DNA of 64,000 nt from an uncultured Acidobacteriota bacterium (GTDB lineage Bacteria > Acidobacteriota > Terriglobia > Terriglobales > Acidobacteriaceae): assembly GCA_903851035.1 (NCBI GenBank), contig CAINND010000009.1:1-64000 (forward strand), given 5' to 3'. A program made the position numbers and the translations under genes. The notes under the pieces are model-generated. The model was given only the letters and a program-made list of their open reading frames with translations. It made no database searches and was not told where the DNA came from. The number at the start of each line of letters is the position of its first letter. The stretch's first letter is position 1. Positions 45,701 through 54,353 of this stretch are shown piece by piece.

Positions 45701-46154
45701 CCTCAACAACATCCCCAAGGCCCTTGATTACGTCGTTGGCGGTTGGCAGTGGAACAACATTGTCACACTGGCCCGCGGCACACCGTGGAATATCACCCTG
45801 AACGGCTTGCAGCCGGATTACAACGGCGGTTGCAGCCTGGGACGCAAGGGCGATTACTGGATCACCTGCCCGGCAGGCACATTCACCGCGGCGCCTGCCC
45901 TCACACCCGGCAACCTGGCCCGCAACTACTTCTATGGGCCGCCGACCCGCATGTGGGACACCTCCATCTTCAAGTCCTTCATGGTGTACAAGGTCAAGAC
46001 GGAGATCCGGGCCAACCTGTTTAACGTACTCAACACTCCGCAGTTCGCTACGCCGAATGGCGAAGTGAGCAGCGGGTCGAGCTTCGGTCAGTTGAATACT
46101 CCGCTCAGTGAGAAGCAGCGTGAACTGGAGCTGATGCTTCGCATATCGTTCTAA
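42708..46154 (+). CDS. TonB-dependent receptor, Oar-like, glucan-locus outer-membrane receptor
   Basis: An 1148-residue outer-membrane protein. Signal peptide 'LLVALVLLVTGIAALAQ'; carboxypeptidase-regulatory-like domain 'GTVSDPSGAAIPGATVTVT' to 'GNYRVEAKKEAF'; plug with 'ILDLAINGNNFISLATLTPG', 'LSVNGLRPQATSNVMDGVSN'; long barrel ending in 'ELELMLRISF'. ATG 42708 has a strong GGAGGA. Neighbours are GH13 enzymes, malQ and a sugar MFS, so an alpha-glucan oligosaccharide is the likely ligand. There is no SusD-like lipoprotein, as is usual outside Bacteroidota. Followed by a strong terminator. Confidence 0.9.
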   Translation: MKQFAKICLLVALVLLVTGIAALAQSDSARVVGTVSDPSGAAIPGATVTVTNLGTNQKITTQSQADGNFVVTALKPGNYRVEAKKEAFKSETAKISLDIAQVQRINFKLPLGAATETINVTDEVPIVETSTSTLGEVIQPRQILDLAINGNNFISLATLTPGVTRGAPGDEASGSSSQSETWRHNESGGGALSVNGLRPQATSNVMDGVSNQEYFVNTVVIFPVTESISEFKVTTSTAPAMYGAPSVIDVSTISGANQVHFLGDWFRRGGGNAKPWGNPDPGPFARNQFGGILSGPIWKNKVFGALDYYGWRQKSPHPDGPTHVPTALMRDGNFTELLTGGSTIATSLPYSGLPGCAAAMATNPTAFNAGMGYIFNPANCLPFGWDAVNHVPGSQINIIPTAGQNSVGINYLKAFPNPNIAGANPALLNNNFLPNREDIKTLDQYEARLDFVATKKDTFFARYTAEQDLLQTTDRLRDSGHDLPSGFGSGMNPQHPRHLAVGYTHILNNNMVNEFRYGYNRPYYGYQQPGFGVPEAANLGIPNANTSPLLGGMALIGGWKGELEYVGDYGPYVVTQKYNQFADTLNWTRKNHTMKFGASLIKKNSDFTQANVAKGYFWIDDNNLPQYSGFPGQYAGFGTFTGNEISELVGGFMAAYQIGVFNGYYNTKNWEASGFAQDDWRVNRKLTINYGIRYDVFTWPYEANNKQSNFDPLSGTLIVAGTPGYSRSLVSTPLMNFSPRLGFAYDVKGDGKMVVRGGYGVYYWQERGGVGTQLSNNPDFNGSQTYYACPNYPNCSTGYRATLSGMAPYGSNNPNSSVANGALPVGQITFDPTQLAGANVIYYRPNSPNSNVQQWNVQVEHALGKNTSFSLAYVGALMSHLATSFNANGAQIYSGSHWFNNVGAINEYAMVGGGKYNGLQANLKSKMHHGLQYNVSYTWSHTLDNVSGALSNGANPIWIGSGGDPVLKYSYGNSNTDQRQVLGGSMMYELPFGKGRQYLNNIPKALDYVVGGWQWNNIVTLARGTPWNITLNGLQPDYNGGCSLGRKGDYWITCPAGTFTAAPALTPGNLARNYFYGPPTRMWDTSIFKSFMVYKVKTEIRANLFNVLNTPQFATPNGEVSSGSSFGQLNTPLSEKQRELELMLRISF

Positions 46155-46169
46155 CCCTGAGGACAACCC

Positions 46170-46200
46170 GGGGGACAGGTTCGCCTGTCCCCCATTTTTT
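46170..46200 (+). terminator. Intrinsic terminator after the TonB receptor
   Basis: GGGGGACAGG-TTCG-CCTGTCCCCC, a perfect stem with a UUCG tetraloop, followed by ATTTTTT. Confidence 0.95.
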
Positions 46201-46238
46201 AGCGCACTCATCACTATTCCCCGAGGCACGGCGTCACC

Positions 46239-48089
46239 ATGAAGCCCTCTCGTACCAGGCAGTACGCCATTTTTTCGCTTGTAATTCTACTGTCACTGCT
46301 CTCCGCGGCTTGGGCCCAGCCGCCGGTCATCACCAAGGTGGAGCCGCCTAACTGGTGGGTGGGGCTGCCGCATGATCCGCTGCTGCTTTTGACGGGCGAA
46401 AACCTGGGCGCGGCCCAGATCGCCACGCACTATCCCGGCATGACCGTGCAGCGCGTGCAGGCCAGCGCCGATGGCCACTACCTCTTCGCCCGCGTGCATA
46501 TCGACAAGACGGCGGCAGCCGGGCGCGCGCAGTTCAACGTGCGCTCCGCCAAAGGCGCGATCAAGGTAGACTGGCCGCTGGAAAAACGCGTCAAAGTGGC
46601 TGAGACCGGCAACGGCCTGCACACCGACGACATCCTCTACCTCATCATGCCGGACCGCTTCGCCAACGGCGACCCCACGAATGATGACCCTCCGCAGGCC
46701 ACGGTGAAGCACGACCGCACGGCCCCCAAGGGCTACCACGGCGGAGACCTGAAGGGCATTGAGCAGCATCTCGATTATTTGCAGGAGCTGGGCGTGACCG
46801 CCGTGTGGCTCACGCCCTGGTGGAAGAACTCCAGCAACGCCAGCGACTATCACGGCTATCACGTGACTGACTTTTACGCCGTGGATGAGCACTTAGGCAC
46901 CCTGGGCGAGTTGCAGCGCTTCGTCACTGCCGCCCACGCGCGCGGCATCAAGGTGGTCAGCGACTACGTTGCCAACCACATTGGCCCCGACCATCGCTGG
47001 GCCGACGATCCGCCAACGCCCACCTGGCTGCACGGCACCCGCGCCAATCATCTGGAACCGAAGTACGATTTCTGGCCGCTGGTGGACGTCCACTCCACGC
47101 CACGCGAGCGCCGTCCGGTCATCGAAGGCTGGTTTGCCGGCAAGTTGCCTGACCTGAATCCCGACGATCCGCTGCTGGAGGAGTACCTGGCGGATAACGC
47201 CATCTGGTGGATGGAGTCGGCACACTTCGACGCCTATCGCCTGGACACCTTCCCGTACTCCTCGCGCGAGTTCTGGGGACGCTGGCACCGCACACTGCGC
47301 CAGGTTTATCCCCGCGCCACCTCGGTGGGCGAGTGCTTTGACCTAAGCCCGGTGGTAACCAGCTACTTTGAAGGCGGGCGTAAGGTTCGCGGCGTGGATT
47401 CCGGCACAAACACGGTCTTCGACTTTCCGCTCTACGGCGGGCTACGTGCCGTGCTGGCGCACAATGAGCCGGTCGGCAAGCTGGTCAACATCTTCCAGCA
47501 CGACTATCTCTACCTGCATCCAGAGGGGCTGTACACCTTCTTTGGCAATCACGACCAGCCGCGGTTAATGAGCGAAAAAGGCGCGACCGTTGCCCGGTTG
47601 AAGGCGGCCTTCAGCCTGCTGCTCACGCTGCGCGGCATCCCCGGCATCTACTACGGCGATGAGATTGCCATGACCGGCGGCGACGACCCGGAGAACCGGC
47701 ACGACTTTCCCGGCGGCTGGCCCCAGGACGCGCGCAGCGCCTTCACCCAGGGTGGCCGAACGGCCACCGAGCAGGAGGTCTTTGCCCACGTGCAGCAGCT
47801 CAACCGGCTGCACCGCCAGCATCGCGCCCTGCAGGATGGCCGGATGACCACCCTCGCCTACAGCGATACATCCTTTGCCTATCTGCGCAGCCACGGTTCT
47901 GACCGCCTGCTGGTGGTATTGAATGCCGCGGAAAAGGCGCAAACCATTGATGTGAGCAAGGTTGACACGCCGCTTGCAGACATTGCTTCGGCCGCACCCA
48001 TGCTGGACGCAGGTCCCGTCACCGTGACGCCGGATAAGCTCACGGTGCAGGCGGCGCCCATGTCGGTTGCGATTTATAGCCTGAAGTAA
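46239..48089 (+). CDS. Exported cyclomaltodextrinase/neopullulanase-like GH13 enzyme
   Basis: A 616-residue enzyme with a signal peptide ('FSLVILLSLLSAAWAQ') and an N-terminal beta domain (~30-125, 'VEPPNWWVGLPHDPLLLLTG') as in cyclomaltodextrinases of the SusA type. The catalytic barrel has 'LIMPDRFANGDP', 'YHGGDLKGIEQHLDYLQELG', 'DYVANHIGPDHRW', 'YRLDTFPYSS' (nucleophile Asp), 'SVGECFDLSP' (acid/base Glu) and 'FFGNHDQPRL' (third Asp). Likely degrades cyclodextrins, pullulan or maltodextrins in the periplasm. It lies between two terminators, so it is probably transcribed alone. Confidence 0.9.
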   Translation: MKPSRTRQYAIFSLVILLSLLSAAWAQPPVITKVEPPNWWVGLPHDPLLLLTGENLGAAQIATHYPGMTVQRVQASADGHYLFARVHIDKTAAAGRAQFNVRSAKGAIKVDWPLEKRVKVAETGNGLHTDDILYLIMPDRFANGDPTNDDPPQATVKHDRTAPKGYHGGDLKGIEQHLDYLQELGVTAVWLTPWWKNSSNASDYHGYHVTDFYAVDEHLGTLGELQRFVTAAHARGIKVVSDYVANHIGPDHRWADDPPTPTWLHGTRANHLEPKYDFWPLVDVHSTPRERRPVIEGWFAGKLPDLNPDDPLLEEYLADNAIWWMESAHFDAYRLDTFPYSSREFWGRWHRTLRQVYPRATSVGECFDLSPVVTSYFEGGRKVRGVDSGTNTVFDFPLYGGLRAVLAHNEPVGKLVNIFQHDYLYLHPEGLYTFFGNHDQPRLMSEKGATVARLKAAFSLLLTLRGIPGIYYGDEIAMTGGDDPENRHDFPGGWPQDARSAFTQGGRTATEQEVFAHVQQLNRLHRQHRALQDGRMTTLAYSDTSFAYLRSHGSDRLLVVLNAAEKAQTIDVSKVDTPLADIASAAPMLDAGPVTVTPDKLTVQAAPMSVAIYSLK

Positions 48090-48115
48090 CTCTTTCCGTC
48101 CCCCGGAAAGAAAAA

Positions 48116-48154
48116 GAGGCCGGTGTGCGTAGCTCCACGCACATCGGCCTTTTC
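48116..48154 (+). terminator. Intrinsic terminator after the cyclomaltodextrinase-like gene
   Basis: GAGGCCGGTGTGCGT and ACGCACATCGGCCTTTTCT form a stem of about 13 pairs with one mismatch and a six-base loop, followed by a short T-run. The remaining ~210 bp before the mutase genes hold no gene I can support. Confidence 0.85.
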
Positions 48155-48364
48155 TAATTGCCAATGGTGCATCCCTGCCGGGTCGACTATCATATTGGTG
48201 CAGTATTTGTTCCACCTTTTATTGGTAATCATAAGGCCCACGGAATCATCGTGGCCGCGGCGGCAAGGCATTCATGCCAGAGATTTCTGGCTTTGGTATT
48301 TCAAACGTTACTTCATCGACGTTGGCGCCACTTACAGGCTGGCCAACTTGTATCGGGATACGTC

Positions 48365-50278
48365 ATGACTAAAGATTCCAAATTTACGATTCTCGACGAC
48401 TTTCCTGCAGTCTCGACCGAGCAGTGGGAGAAGGTCATACAATCCGACCTCAAGGGTGCGGACTACGACAAGAAGCTGCTTTGGCAGAGCGACGAGAAGA
48501 TTGTGGTTCGTCCCTATTATCGCGAGGAGAACCTGGACAACCTCGCTTCACAGCTCAACCCGCCTCCGGGCGAATTTCCTTACCTGCGCGGCAGCCGCGC
48601 CAACAACCAATGGGCTGTCTGCCAGGGCATTGACGCCACCTCTCTTGCGGAGGCCAACACACAAGCCAGGGATGCTCTGGCGCGCGGCGCCGATGCCGTC
48701 AGCTTCCACATCACGCGCACTGGCAACCGCGCTGCCGGGCCGCTGCCACAGTCGGCGGCCGACGTTGCCACCCTGCTGGCGGAGATCACCGCTCCGGTCA
48801 GCTTCAAAGCCGCAGACCTTGCCGGCGCCGTGCTGCCTCTGCTGCTGGAAGCCGTTGCGGCGGGCAAGGTAAAGGCCAGCGCCATCATTGTTGACTACGA
48901 TCCGCTTGACGATCTGCTGCTGACCGGCAGCTCCGACAAGAGCGGCGATGAGATTTTCTCCGCCGTGGCCGAGGCCGTAAAATCTGCAAGCAAGACGCCG
49001 GGATTCCGCTGCGTGGGCTTGCGCGGCTGGCAGATTCCCGAAGCCGGAGGCACGGCGGTGGAAGAGCTGGGCGCGGCCATCGCCGCCGGAGCCGAGTATC
49101 TTGCGGCACTCACCGCGCGCGGCGTGAACGTGGATGCCGCGGCGCAGGCAATGTACTTCGACCTGGCTACGGGCACCAACTACTTTTTTGAGGTTGCAAA
49201 GCTGCGCGCGCTGCGCTTGCTGTGGGCACAGGTGGTAGAGCAGTTTGCCCCCGCCAGCAAGAACAGCGCCAAGGCCTTCATCGTGGCCACCACCGCGCGT
49301 TGGGACACCACGGTTTACGACCAGCACATCAACCTGCTGCGCGGTACCACCAAGACGATGTCGGCGGCCCTGGGCGGAGCCGATGTCATTGAGGTGCTGC
49401 CCTTCGACGCGGCCTCGCGGCCCTCCGATGAGTTCAGCCGCCACCTGGCACGCAATACCCAGATCGTGCTCAAGAAGGAGTCGTACTTCGATCGCGTCGT
49501 CGATCCCGGCGCCGGCTCTTACTACCTGGAGTCACTGACCGATGCGCTGGCCCGCGATGCCTGGAGCTTCTTCCAGAAGATCGAAGAGCAGGGCGGATAC
49601 CTGAAGGCCATCGAATCGGGCTTCGTGCAGAGCGAGGTCAACGCCTCACGCGCCAAAAAGGATAAGGGCATCGCCCTGCGCAGCCGCGCCATCCTCGGCA
49701 CCAACCAGTTCCCCAACGGCAAGGAGCAAGCGCTCGCGCAGCTGGCGACCCCTGAGACAGTTGCGGTAAAGTCCGCGACCGGCAAAGTGGTGCTCTCCGT
49801 GACGCCGCTCGTCCCTTATCGCGGTGCTGAAGGCTATGAGCGCTTGCGGCTGGCCACTGAGCGCCACGCCGCCAGCGGCAAGCCCGCTCCGCGCTTTTTG
49901 CTGCTGGAGTTCGGCGACCTGAAGATGCGCAAGGCGCGCGTCGGCTTCAGCCTGAACTTCATCGCCTGCGGAGGCTTCGAGATCATCACCAAGTCGAGCG
50001 ATGCCACCGCCGATGCAGCAGCGAAGATTATCGCCGATTCCAAGGCCGATGTAGTCGTCCTCTGCAGCTCCGACGACGAGTACCTGCCGCTGGCGCGGCC
50101 GCTGATTGAGAAGCTGGGCGGCAAGGTTCCGGTGATTGTCGCCGGCAGCCCGGCCTCCACTGACGAACTGAAGGCGGCGGGCGTTGCGGACTTCATCCAT
50201 GTGCGCAGCAACGCCCTGGAGTTTATCGCCCACTGGCAACAGCGGTTGGGCTTCTCCCATGCGGAGGTGAACCAGTAA
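48365..50278 (+). CDS. mutA: Methylmalonyl-CoA mutase, small (beta) subunit
   Basis: The non-catalytic partner (637 aa) of the B12-dependent mutase heterodimer. It has a degenerate mutase barrel ('[20 protein letters not shown]', '[20 protein letters not shown]') and a C-terminal Rossmann-like domain that lacks the cobalamin-binding DxHxxG motif, as in other small subunits. ATG 48365 is preferred to the track's 48158, whose extra 69 residues translate the upstream leader. The stop overlaps the mutB start (TAATG), so the two subunits are translationally coupled. Confidence 0.93.
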   Translation: MTKDSKFTILDDFPAVSTEQWEKVIQSDLKGADYDKKLLWQSDEKIVVRPYYREENLDNLASQLNPPPGEFPYLRGSRANNQWAVCQGIDATSLAEANTQARDALARGADAVSFHITRTGNRAAGPLPQSAADVATLLAEITAPVSFKAADLAGAVLPLLLEAVAAGKVKASAIIVDYDPLDDLLLTGSSDKSGDEIFSAVAEAVKSASKTPGFRCVGLRGWQIPEAGGTAVEELGAAIAAGAEYLAALTARGVNVDAAAQAMYFDLATGTNYFFEVAKLRALRLLWAQVVEQFAPASKNSAKAFIVATTARWDTTVYDQHINLLRGTTKTMSAALGGADVIEVLPFDAASRPSDEFSRHLARNTQIVLKKESYFDRVVDPGAGSYYLESLTDALARDAWSFFQKIEEQGGYLKAIESGFVQSEVNASRAKKDKGIALRSRAILGTNQFPNGKEQALAQLATPETVAVKSATGKVVLSVTPLVPYRGAEGYERLRLATERHAASGKPAPRFLLLEFGDLKMRKARVGFSLNFIACGGFEIITKSSDATADAAAKIIADSKADVVVLCSSDDEYLPLARPLIEKLGGKVPVIVAGSPASTDELKAAGVADFIHVRSNALEFIAHWQQRLGFSHAEVNQ

Positions 50279-52443
50279 TGAAACGTCCAGACTTTTCTAA
50301 AGTAGATTATCGCTCCGCGTTAAACACCACCTCGGCACCCACTACGGCGCATGCCGCCGAAAGTTGGATGACCCCCGAGCACATCGAGGTTCCCTCCTAC
50401 CTGAACCGCTCGGCGCTCTCTGGCTACGAGCACCTGAACTACGCTGCCGGCATTCCTCCCTACCTGCGCGGGCCGTACTCCACCATGTACAGCCAGCGCC
50501 CGTGGACGGTGCGCCAGTATGCAGGCTTCTCCACGGCCGAGGAGTCGAACGCCTTTTACCGCCGCAACCTGGCCGCCGGGCAGAAGGGCCTCTCCGTGGC
50601 CTTCGACCTGGCGACGCATCGCGGCTACGACTCCGACCACGAGCGCGTCACCGGCGACGTGGGCAAGGCGGGTGTGGCCATCGATTCCATTCTGGACATG
50701 AAGGTGCTTTTCGACCAGATTCCGCTCGACCAGATGTCGGTTTCCATGACGATGAATGGCGCCGTGCTGCCCATCCTCGCCTTCTACATCGTCGCCGCCG
50801 AGGAGCAGGGTGTTCCTCCACAAAAGCTGAACGGCACCATTCAGAATGACATTCTGAAAGAGTTCATGGTGCGCAACACTTACATCTATCCGCCCACGCC
50901 CAGCATGCGCATCATCGGCGACATCTTCCGCTTCTGCTCGGAGAACATGCCGAAGTTCAACTGCATCAGCGTCAGCGGCTATCACATTCAGGAGGCCGGA
51001 GCCACGGCAGACATCGAGCTGGCCTACACCCTGGCCGATGGCGTCGAGTACCTGCGCACCGGCGTCAAGGAAGGCCTGAGCGTGGACGACTTCGCGCCGC
51101 GCATCAGCTTCTTCTGGGATATCGGCATGAACCACTTCATGGAGATTGCCAAGCTGCGCGCCGGACGCCTGCTGTGGGCCAAGCTGGTCAAGCAGTTCAA
51201 CCCGAAGAGCCTGAAGTCGCTGGCCCTGCGCACGCACTCGCAGACCTCCGGCTGGAGCCTGACCGCGCAGGATCCCTTCAACAACGTCACCCGCACTTGT
51301 ATCGAGGCCATGGCTGCAGCCCTGGGTCACACCCAGTCGCTGCACACTAACGCCCTCGACGAGGCCATTGCGCTGCCTACGGATTTTTCCGCCCGCATCG
51401 CGCGCAACACCCAGATCTACCTGCAGCAGGAGACCGACATCTGCCGCGTGGTCGATCCCTGGGCCGGCTCCTACTACGTCGAGTACCTGACCAAGAGCCT
51501 CGCCGACCGCGCCTGGAGCCTGATTCAAGAAGTGGAAGCTCTCGGCGGCATGACCAAGGCCATTGAGACCGGCGTGCCCAAGATGCGCATTGAAGAAGCA
51601 GCGGCGCGCAAGCAGGCGCGCATCGACTCCGGCGTGGAAACCATCGTCGGCATTAACGCCTACAAGCTCGATCACGAGGCTCCGCTCGACGTGCTCAACA
51701 TCGATAACACGGCGGTGCGGGAGTCGCAGATCGCGCGCCTGAAAAAGCTCCGTGCCGAGCGCAACAGCGCCGAGGTCACGCAAGCCCTGGCGGCGCTCAC
51801 CAAGTGTGCCGAAAGCGGCGAGGGCAACCTGCTGGCTCTGGCCGTGGACGCCGCACGCAAGCGTGCCTCGCTGGGCGAAATTTCGGACGCTTTGGAAAAA
51901 GTGTACGGACGCTATCAGGCCGTGGTGCGTTCCATCTCCGGCGTTTACTCCGCCGAGAGCCAGAACGATGCCGAGTTCCAGAAGGCCCGCCAGATGGTGG
52001 AAGAGTTCACCAAACTCGAAGGCCGCCGCCCGCGCGTCATGGTCGTCAAGATGGGGCAGGATGGACACGACCGCGGCGCCAAGGTGGTTTCCACCGGCTT
52101 TGCCGACATCGGCTTCGACGTGGACATAGGCCCGCTCTTCCAGACTCCGGCCGAGGCCGCGCGCGCCGCCGTGGAAAACGACGTGCACTTCCTCGGCGTC
52201 AGCAGCCTGGCCGCCGGACACAAGACACTGGTGCCCGCCGTCATCGCGGAGCTAAAGCGTTTGGGACGCGAGGACATCATGGTCTTCGTCGGCGGCGTCA
52301 TTCCGCCGCAGGACTACGACTTCCTCTACCAGGCCGGAGCCGTCGGCATCTTCGGCCCTGGCACGGTCATCCCCGTCTGCGCCCAGCAAATGCTCAAGGC
52401 TCTGATGGATGCAAGCGAAGCAGTGAAGAGTGAGGCGAAGTAG
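50278..52443 (+). CDS. mutB: Methylmalonyl-CoA mutase, large (alpha) catalytic subunit
   Basis: Adenosylcobalamin enzyme interconverting methylmalonyl-CoA and succinyl-CoA (721 aa). Substrate barrel: '[20 protein letters not shown]', '[18 protein letters not shown]', '[19 protein letters not shown]', '[19 protein letters not shown]'. The C-terminal B12 domain has '[16 protein letters not shown]' with the base-off ligand histidine in DGHDRG, then '[12 protein letters not shown]' and '[15 protein letters not shown]'. Length and motifs match other bacterial MutB. It is followed two bases later by the chaperone gene. No epimerase or propionyl-CoA carboxylase is in the window. Confidence 0.97.
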   Translation: MKRPDFSKVDYRSALNTTSAPTTAHAAESWMTPEHIEVPSYLNRSALSGYEHLNYAAGIPPYLRGPYSTMYSQRPWTVRQYAGFSTAEESNAFYRRNLAAGQKGLSVAFDLATHRGYDSDHERVTGDVGKAGVAIDSILDMKVLFDQIPLDQMSVSMTMNGAVLPILAFYIVAAEEQGVPPQKLNGTIQNDILKEFMVRNTYIYPPTPSMRIIGDIFRFCSENMPKFNCISVSGYHIQEAGATADIELAYTLADGVEYLRTGVKEGLSVDDFAPRISFFWDIGMNHFMEIAKLRAGRLLWAKLVKQFNPKSLKSLALRTHSQTSGWSLTAQDPFNNVTRTCIEAMAAALGHTQSLHTNALDEAIALPTDFSARIARNTQIYLQQETDICRVVDPWAGSYYVEYLTKSLADRAWSLIQEVEALGGMTKAIETGVPKMRIEEAAARKQARIDSGVETIVGINAYKLDHEAPLDVLNIDNTAVRESQIARLKKLRAERNSAEVTQALAALTKCAESGEGNLLALAVDAARKRASLGEISDALEKVYGRYQAVVRSISGVYSAESQNDAEFQKARQMVEEFTKLEGRRPRVMVVKMGQDGHDRGAKVVSTGFADIGFDVDIGPLFQTPAEAARAAVENDVHFLGVSSLAAGHKTLVPAVIAELKRLGREDIMVFVGGVIPPQDYDFLYQAGAVGIFGPGTVIPVCAQQMLKALMDASEAVKSEAK

Positions 52444-52445
52444 GT

Positions 52446-53519
52446 TTGGACGAGGATCAAAAATCCTATCTGTCGGTGACCCCCGGCGTAACGCAGCCAC
52501 CTTCGGTGAAGCCCGCCAAGGCGGCTGCGTTGCGGCGGCGCCTCTCTTTCAACGAGTACGTACAGGGAATCTTCCAGGGCGACCGGATGATTCTCGCCAA
52601 GGCGATTACGCTGATCGAAAGCACCCGGGCGCAGGATAACGAACTGGCGCAGAAGATCATCCAGGCCTGCCTGCCTAAGGCCGGCAACTCGCTTCGCATC
52701 GGCATTACGGGTGTGCCGGGCGCGGGCAAAAGCACGTTTCTGGAAGCCCTGGGAACCCGGCTCGCGCAGGATGGCATGAAGCTGGCGGTGCTGGCCGTCG
52801 ATCCCAGCAGTGGCGTTTCCGGCGGCAGCATTCTGGGCGATAAGACGCGCATGGAAAAGCTCTCTGCCTGCGAGAATGCATTCATCCGGCCCTCGCCTTC
52901 GCGCGGCTCTCTGGGCGGTGTGGCCCGCCGCACCCGTGAGACGATGATTCTCTGTGAGGCCGCCGGCTTCCGCACCATCTTTGTGGAAACCGTTGGCGTG
53001 GGCCAGAGCGAGACGCTGGTGCACGGCATGATCGACTTCTTCCTGCTGCTGATGATTGCCGGCGCTGGCGACGAGTTGCAGGGCATCAAGCGCGGCATCA
53101 TCGAGATGGCCGACATGATGGTCATCAACAAGGCCGAGGGTGATAATCTGCAGCGTGCGCTTTCCGCCCGCCAGGAATACGCCACCGCCCTGCACATGTT
53201 TCCGGCTCGCGCAGATGGATGGATTCCTCCGGTGCTGACCTGCTCGTCGCTCACCGGCGTGGGAATCATGGAGGTCTGGGAGACGGTCAAGAGCTTTGCG
53301 GCGCAGGCGAAGAAAAACGGCAGCTTTGAGGCCAAGCGCCGCCGCCAGCGCGTGCAGTGGCTGACACATACCATCGAAAACGACCTGATGATGGAGTTCT
53401 GGAACGATCCCCGAATCAAGGAGCAACTGAATTCGCTCCGTGAAGATATTGAGAGCGGAGACCTCTACTCCGGCACCGTGGCGCAAAAGCTGATCGGTAT
53501 CTTTCGCAATCGCCAGTAG
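52446..53519 (+). CDS. meaB: Methylmalonyl-CoA mutase-associated GTPase MeaB
   Basis: G3E-family GTPase that protects and reloads the mutase with adenosylcobalamin. 357 residues. P-loop 'GITGVPGAGKSTFLEALG' (~86-103), 'VLAVDPSSGVSGGSILGDKT' (switch and Mg site), 'PSPSRGSLGGVARRT', 'FVETVGVGQSE' and 'MVINKAEGDN' (NKxE variant of the guanine motif). The start appears to be TTG 52446, two bases after mutB with AGG nearby; no nearer ATG precedes the conserved region. Operon mutA-mutB-meaB. Confidence 0.94.
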   Translation: MDEDQKSYLSVTPGVTQPPSVKPAKAAALRRRLSFNEYVQGIFQGDRMILAKAITLIESTRAQDNELAQKIIQACLPKAGNSLRIGITGVPGAGKSTFLEALGTRLAQDGMKLAVLAVDPSSGVSGGSILGDKTRMEKLSACENAFIRPSPSRGSLGGVARRTRETMILCEAAGFRTIFVETVGVGQSETLVHGMIDFFLLLMIAGAGDELQGIKRGIIEMADMMVINKAEGDNLQRALSARQEYATALHMFPARADGWIPPVLTCSSLTGVGIMEVWETVKSFAAQAKKNGSFEAKRRRQRVQWLTHTIENDLMMEFWNDPRIKEQLNSLREDIESGDLYSGTVAQKLIGIFRNRQ

Positions 53520-53653
53520 CCGGCTGCTATACAGTCCTTCCACTGCTATTGCCAGCGTAATAAATCCGCATATGGATTGGCGGTTGTGCAATGCCCGGCC
53601 TGTGGGACAATAAATAAACTGGCTTGGCACCACTGGCCCGAAGGAGTACACCC

Positions 53654-54079
53654 ATGAAAATCAGCGCCCGGAATGCGCTCGCTGGCGTCGTCACAAAAGT
53701 CACAAGGGGAGCCGTCAATGCCGAAGTCGATCTGACATTGCAGGGTGGAGAAACCATCGCTGCGATTGTCACCAATGCAAGCGTGGACTCGCTCGGCCTG
53801 CAAGAAGGCAAGAGCGCCTACGCAATCATCAAGGCCAGCTCCGTAATACTGGCCAAGGGTTTACAGGGCAAGCTGAGTGCGAGGAATGTACTGGCAGGCA
53901 AGGTCGACACCGTTCAGGATGGCGCGGTGAACTCGGAAGTCACCCTGAAGCTGAGCCACGGAACCAGTCTTGTGGCGGTGATTACCAAGGCGAGCGTCAA
54001 GGAGTTGGGGCTCAAGGCCGGCGACGAAGTCGTGGCCATCGTGAAGGCATCCAGCGTAATCGTCGGGGTTGACCACTAG
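53654..54079 (+). CDS. Tandem TOBE-domain molybdate/tungstate-binding protein (Mop-like)
   Basis: 141 residues made of two Mop/TOBE repeats, each opening 'KISARNALAGVV' / 'KLSARNVLAGKV' and closing 'AYAIIKASSVILA' / 'VVAIVKASSVIVG'. Such di-Mop proteins bind oxyanions between domains as molybdenum stores or sensors. There is no DNA-binding domain. ATG 53654 follows AAGGAG. No molybdenum transport or cofactor genes are adjacent. Confidence 0.88.
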   Translation: MKISARNALAGVVTKVTRGAVNAEVDLTLQGGETIAAIVTNASVDSLGLQEGKSAYAIIKASSVILAKGLQGKLSARNVLAGKVDTVQDGAVNSEVTLKLSHGTSLVAVITKASVKELGLKAGDEVVAIVKASSVIVGVDH

Positions 54080-54134
54080 ACGCACTTGGCGAGTGATCTT
54101 CTTGCCTGTGCGCTGCGTTAATCGAAAGACTTGC

Positions 54135-54224
54135 TGGCGGAGAGGGAGGGATTCGAACCCCCGGTGGGGTTTCCCCCACGCCGGTTTTCAAGACCGGAGC
54201 CATCAACCACTCGGCCACCTCTCC
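54135..54224 (-). tRNA. tRNA-Ser (anticodon UGA)
   Basis: On the minus strand GGAGAGGTGGCCGAGTGG begins the gene, the anticodon loop is CTTGAAA (UGA), a long variable arm GTGGGGGAAACCCCAC identifies a class II tRNA, and GGTTCGAATCC is the T arm. The acceptor stem GGAGAGG pairs with CCTCTCC, followed by G and an encoded CCA. All elements support a functional serine tRNA. Confidence 0.97.
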
Positions 54225-54302
54225 GCTGCCCTAGTGTACGCGATTCGCCCACAACATTTGTACTCCCCCGCGCCACGGTTTATCCCATGAACTGCACAAG
54301 GA

Positions 54303-54328
54303 AAGGCCCGCCGTTGAGCGGGCCTTTG
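54303..54328. terminator. Intrinsic terminator after the HD-GYP gene
   Basis: AAAGGCCCGCCGTTGAGCGGGCCTTT is a symmetrical hairpin flanked by A and T runs, just downstream of the minus-strand HD-GYP stop and upstream of the minus-strand tRNA. Confidence 0.8.
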
Positions 54329-54353
54329 TGGAGCATCGTTATACCGCGCGGGC

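Noticed and set aside
43281-46229. 982-aa minus-strand ORF opposite the second Oar-like receptor
   Set aside because: Antisense shadow with no recognisable motif; the coding strand has signal peptide, plug and barrel.
50320-52221. 633-aa minus-strand ORF opposite mutB
   Set aside because: Shadow of a strongly conserved gene; no ribosome binding site or domain.
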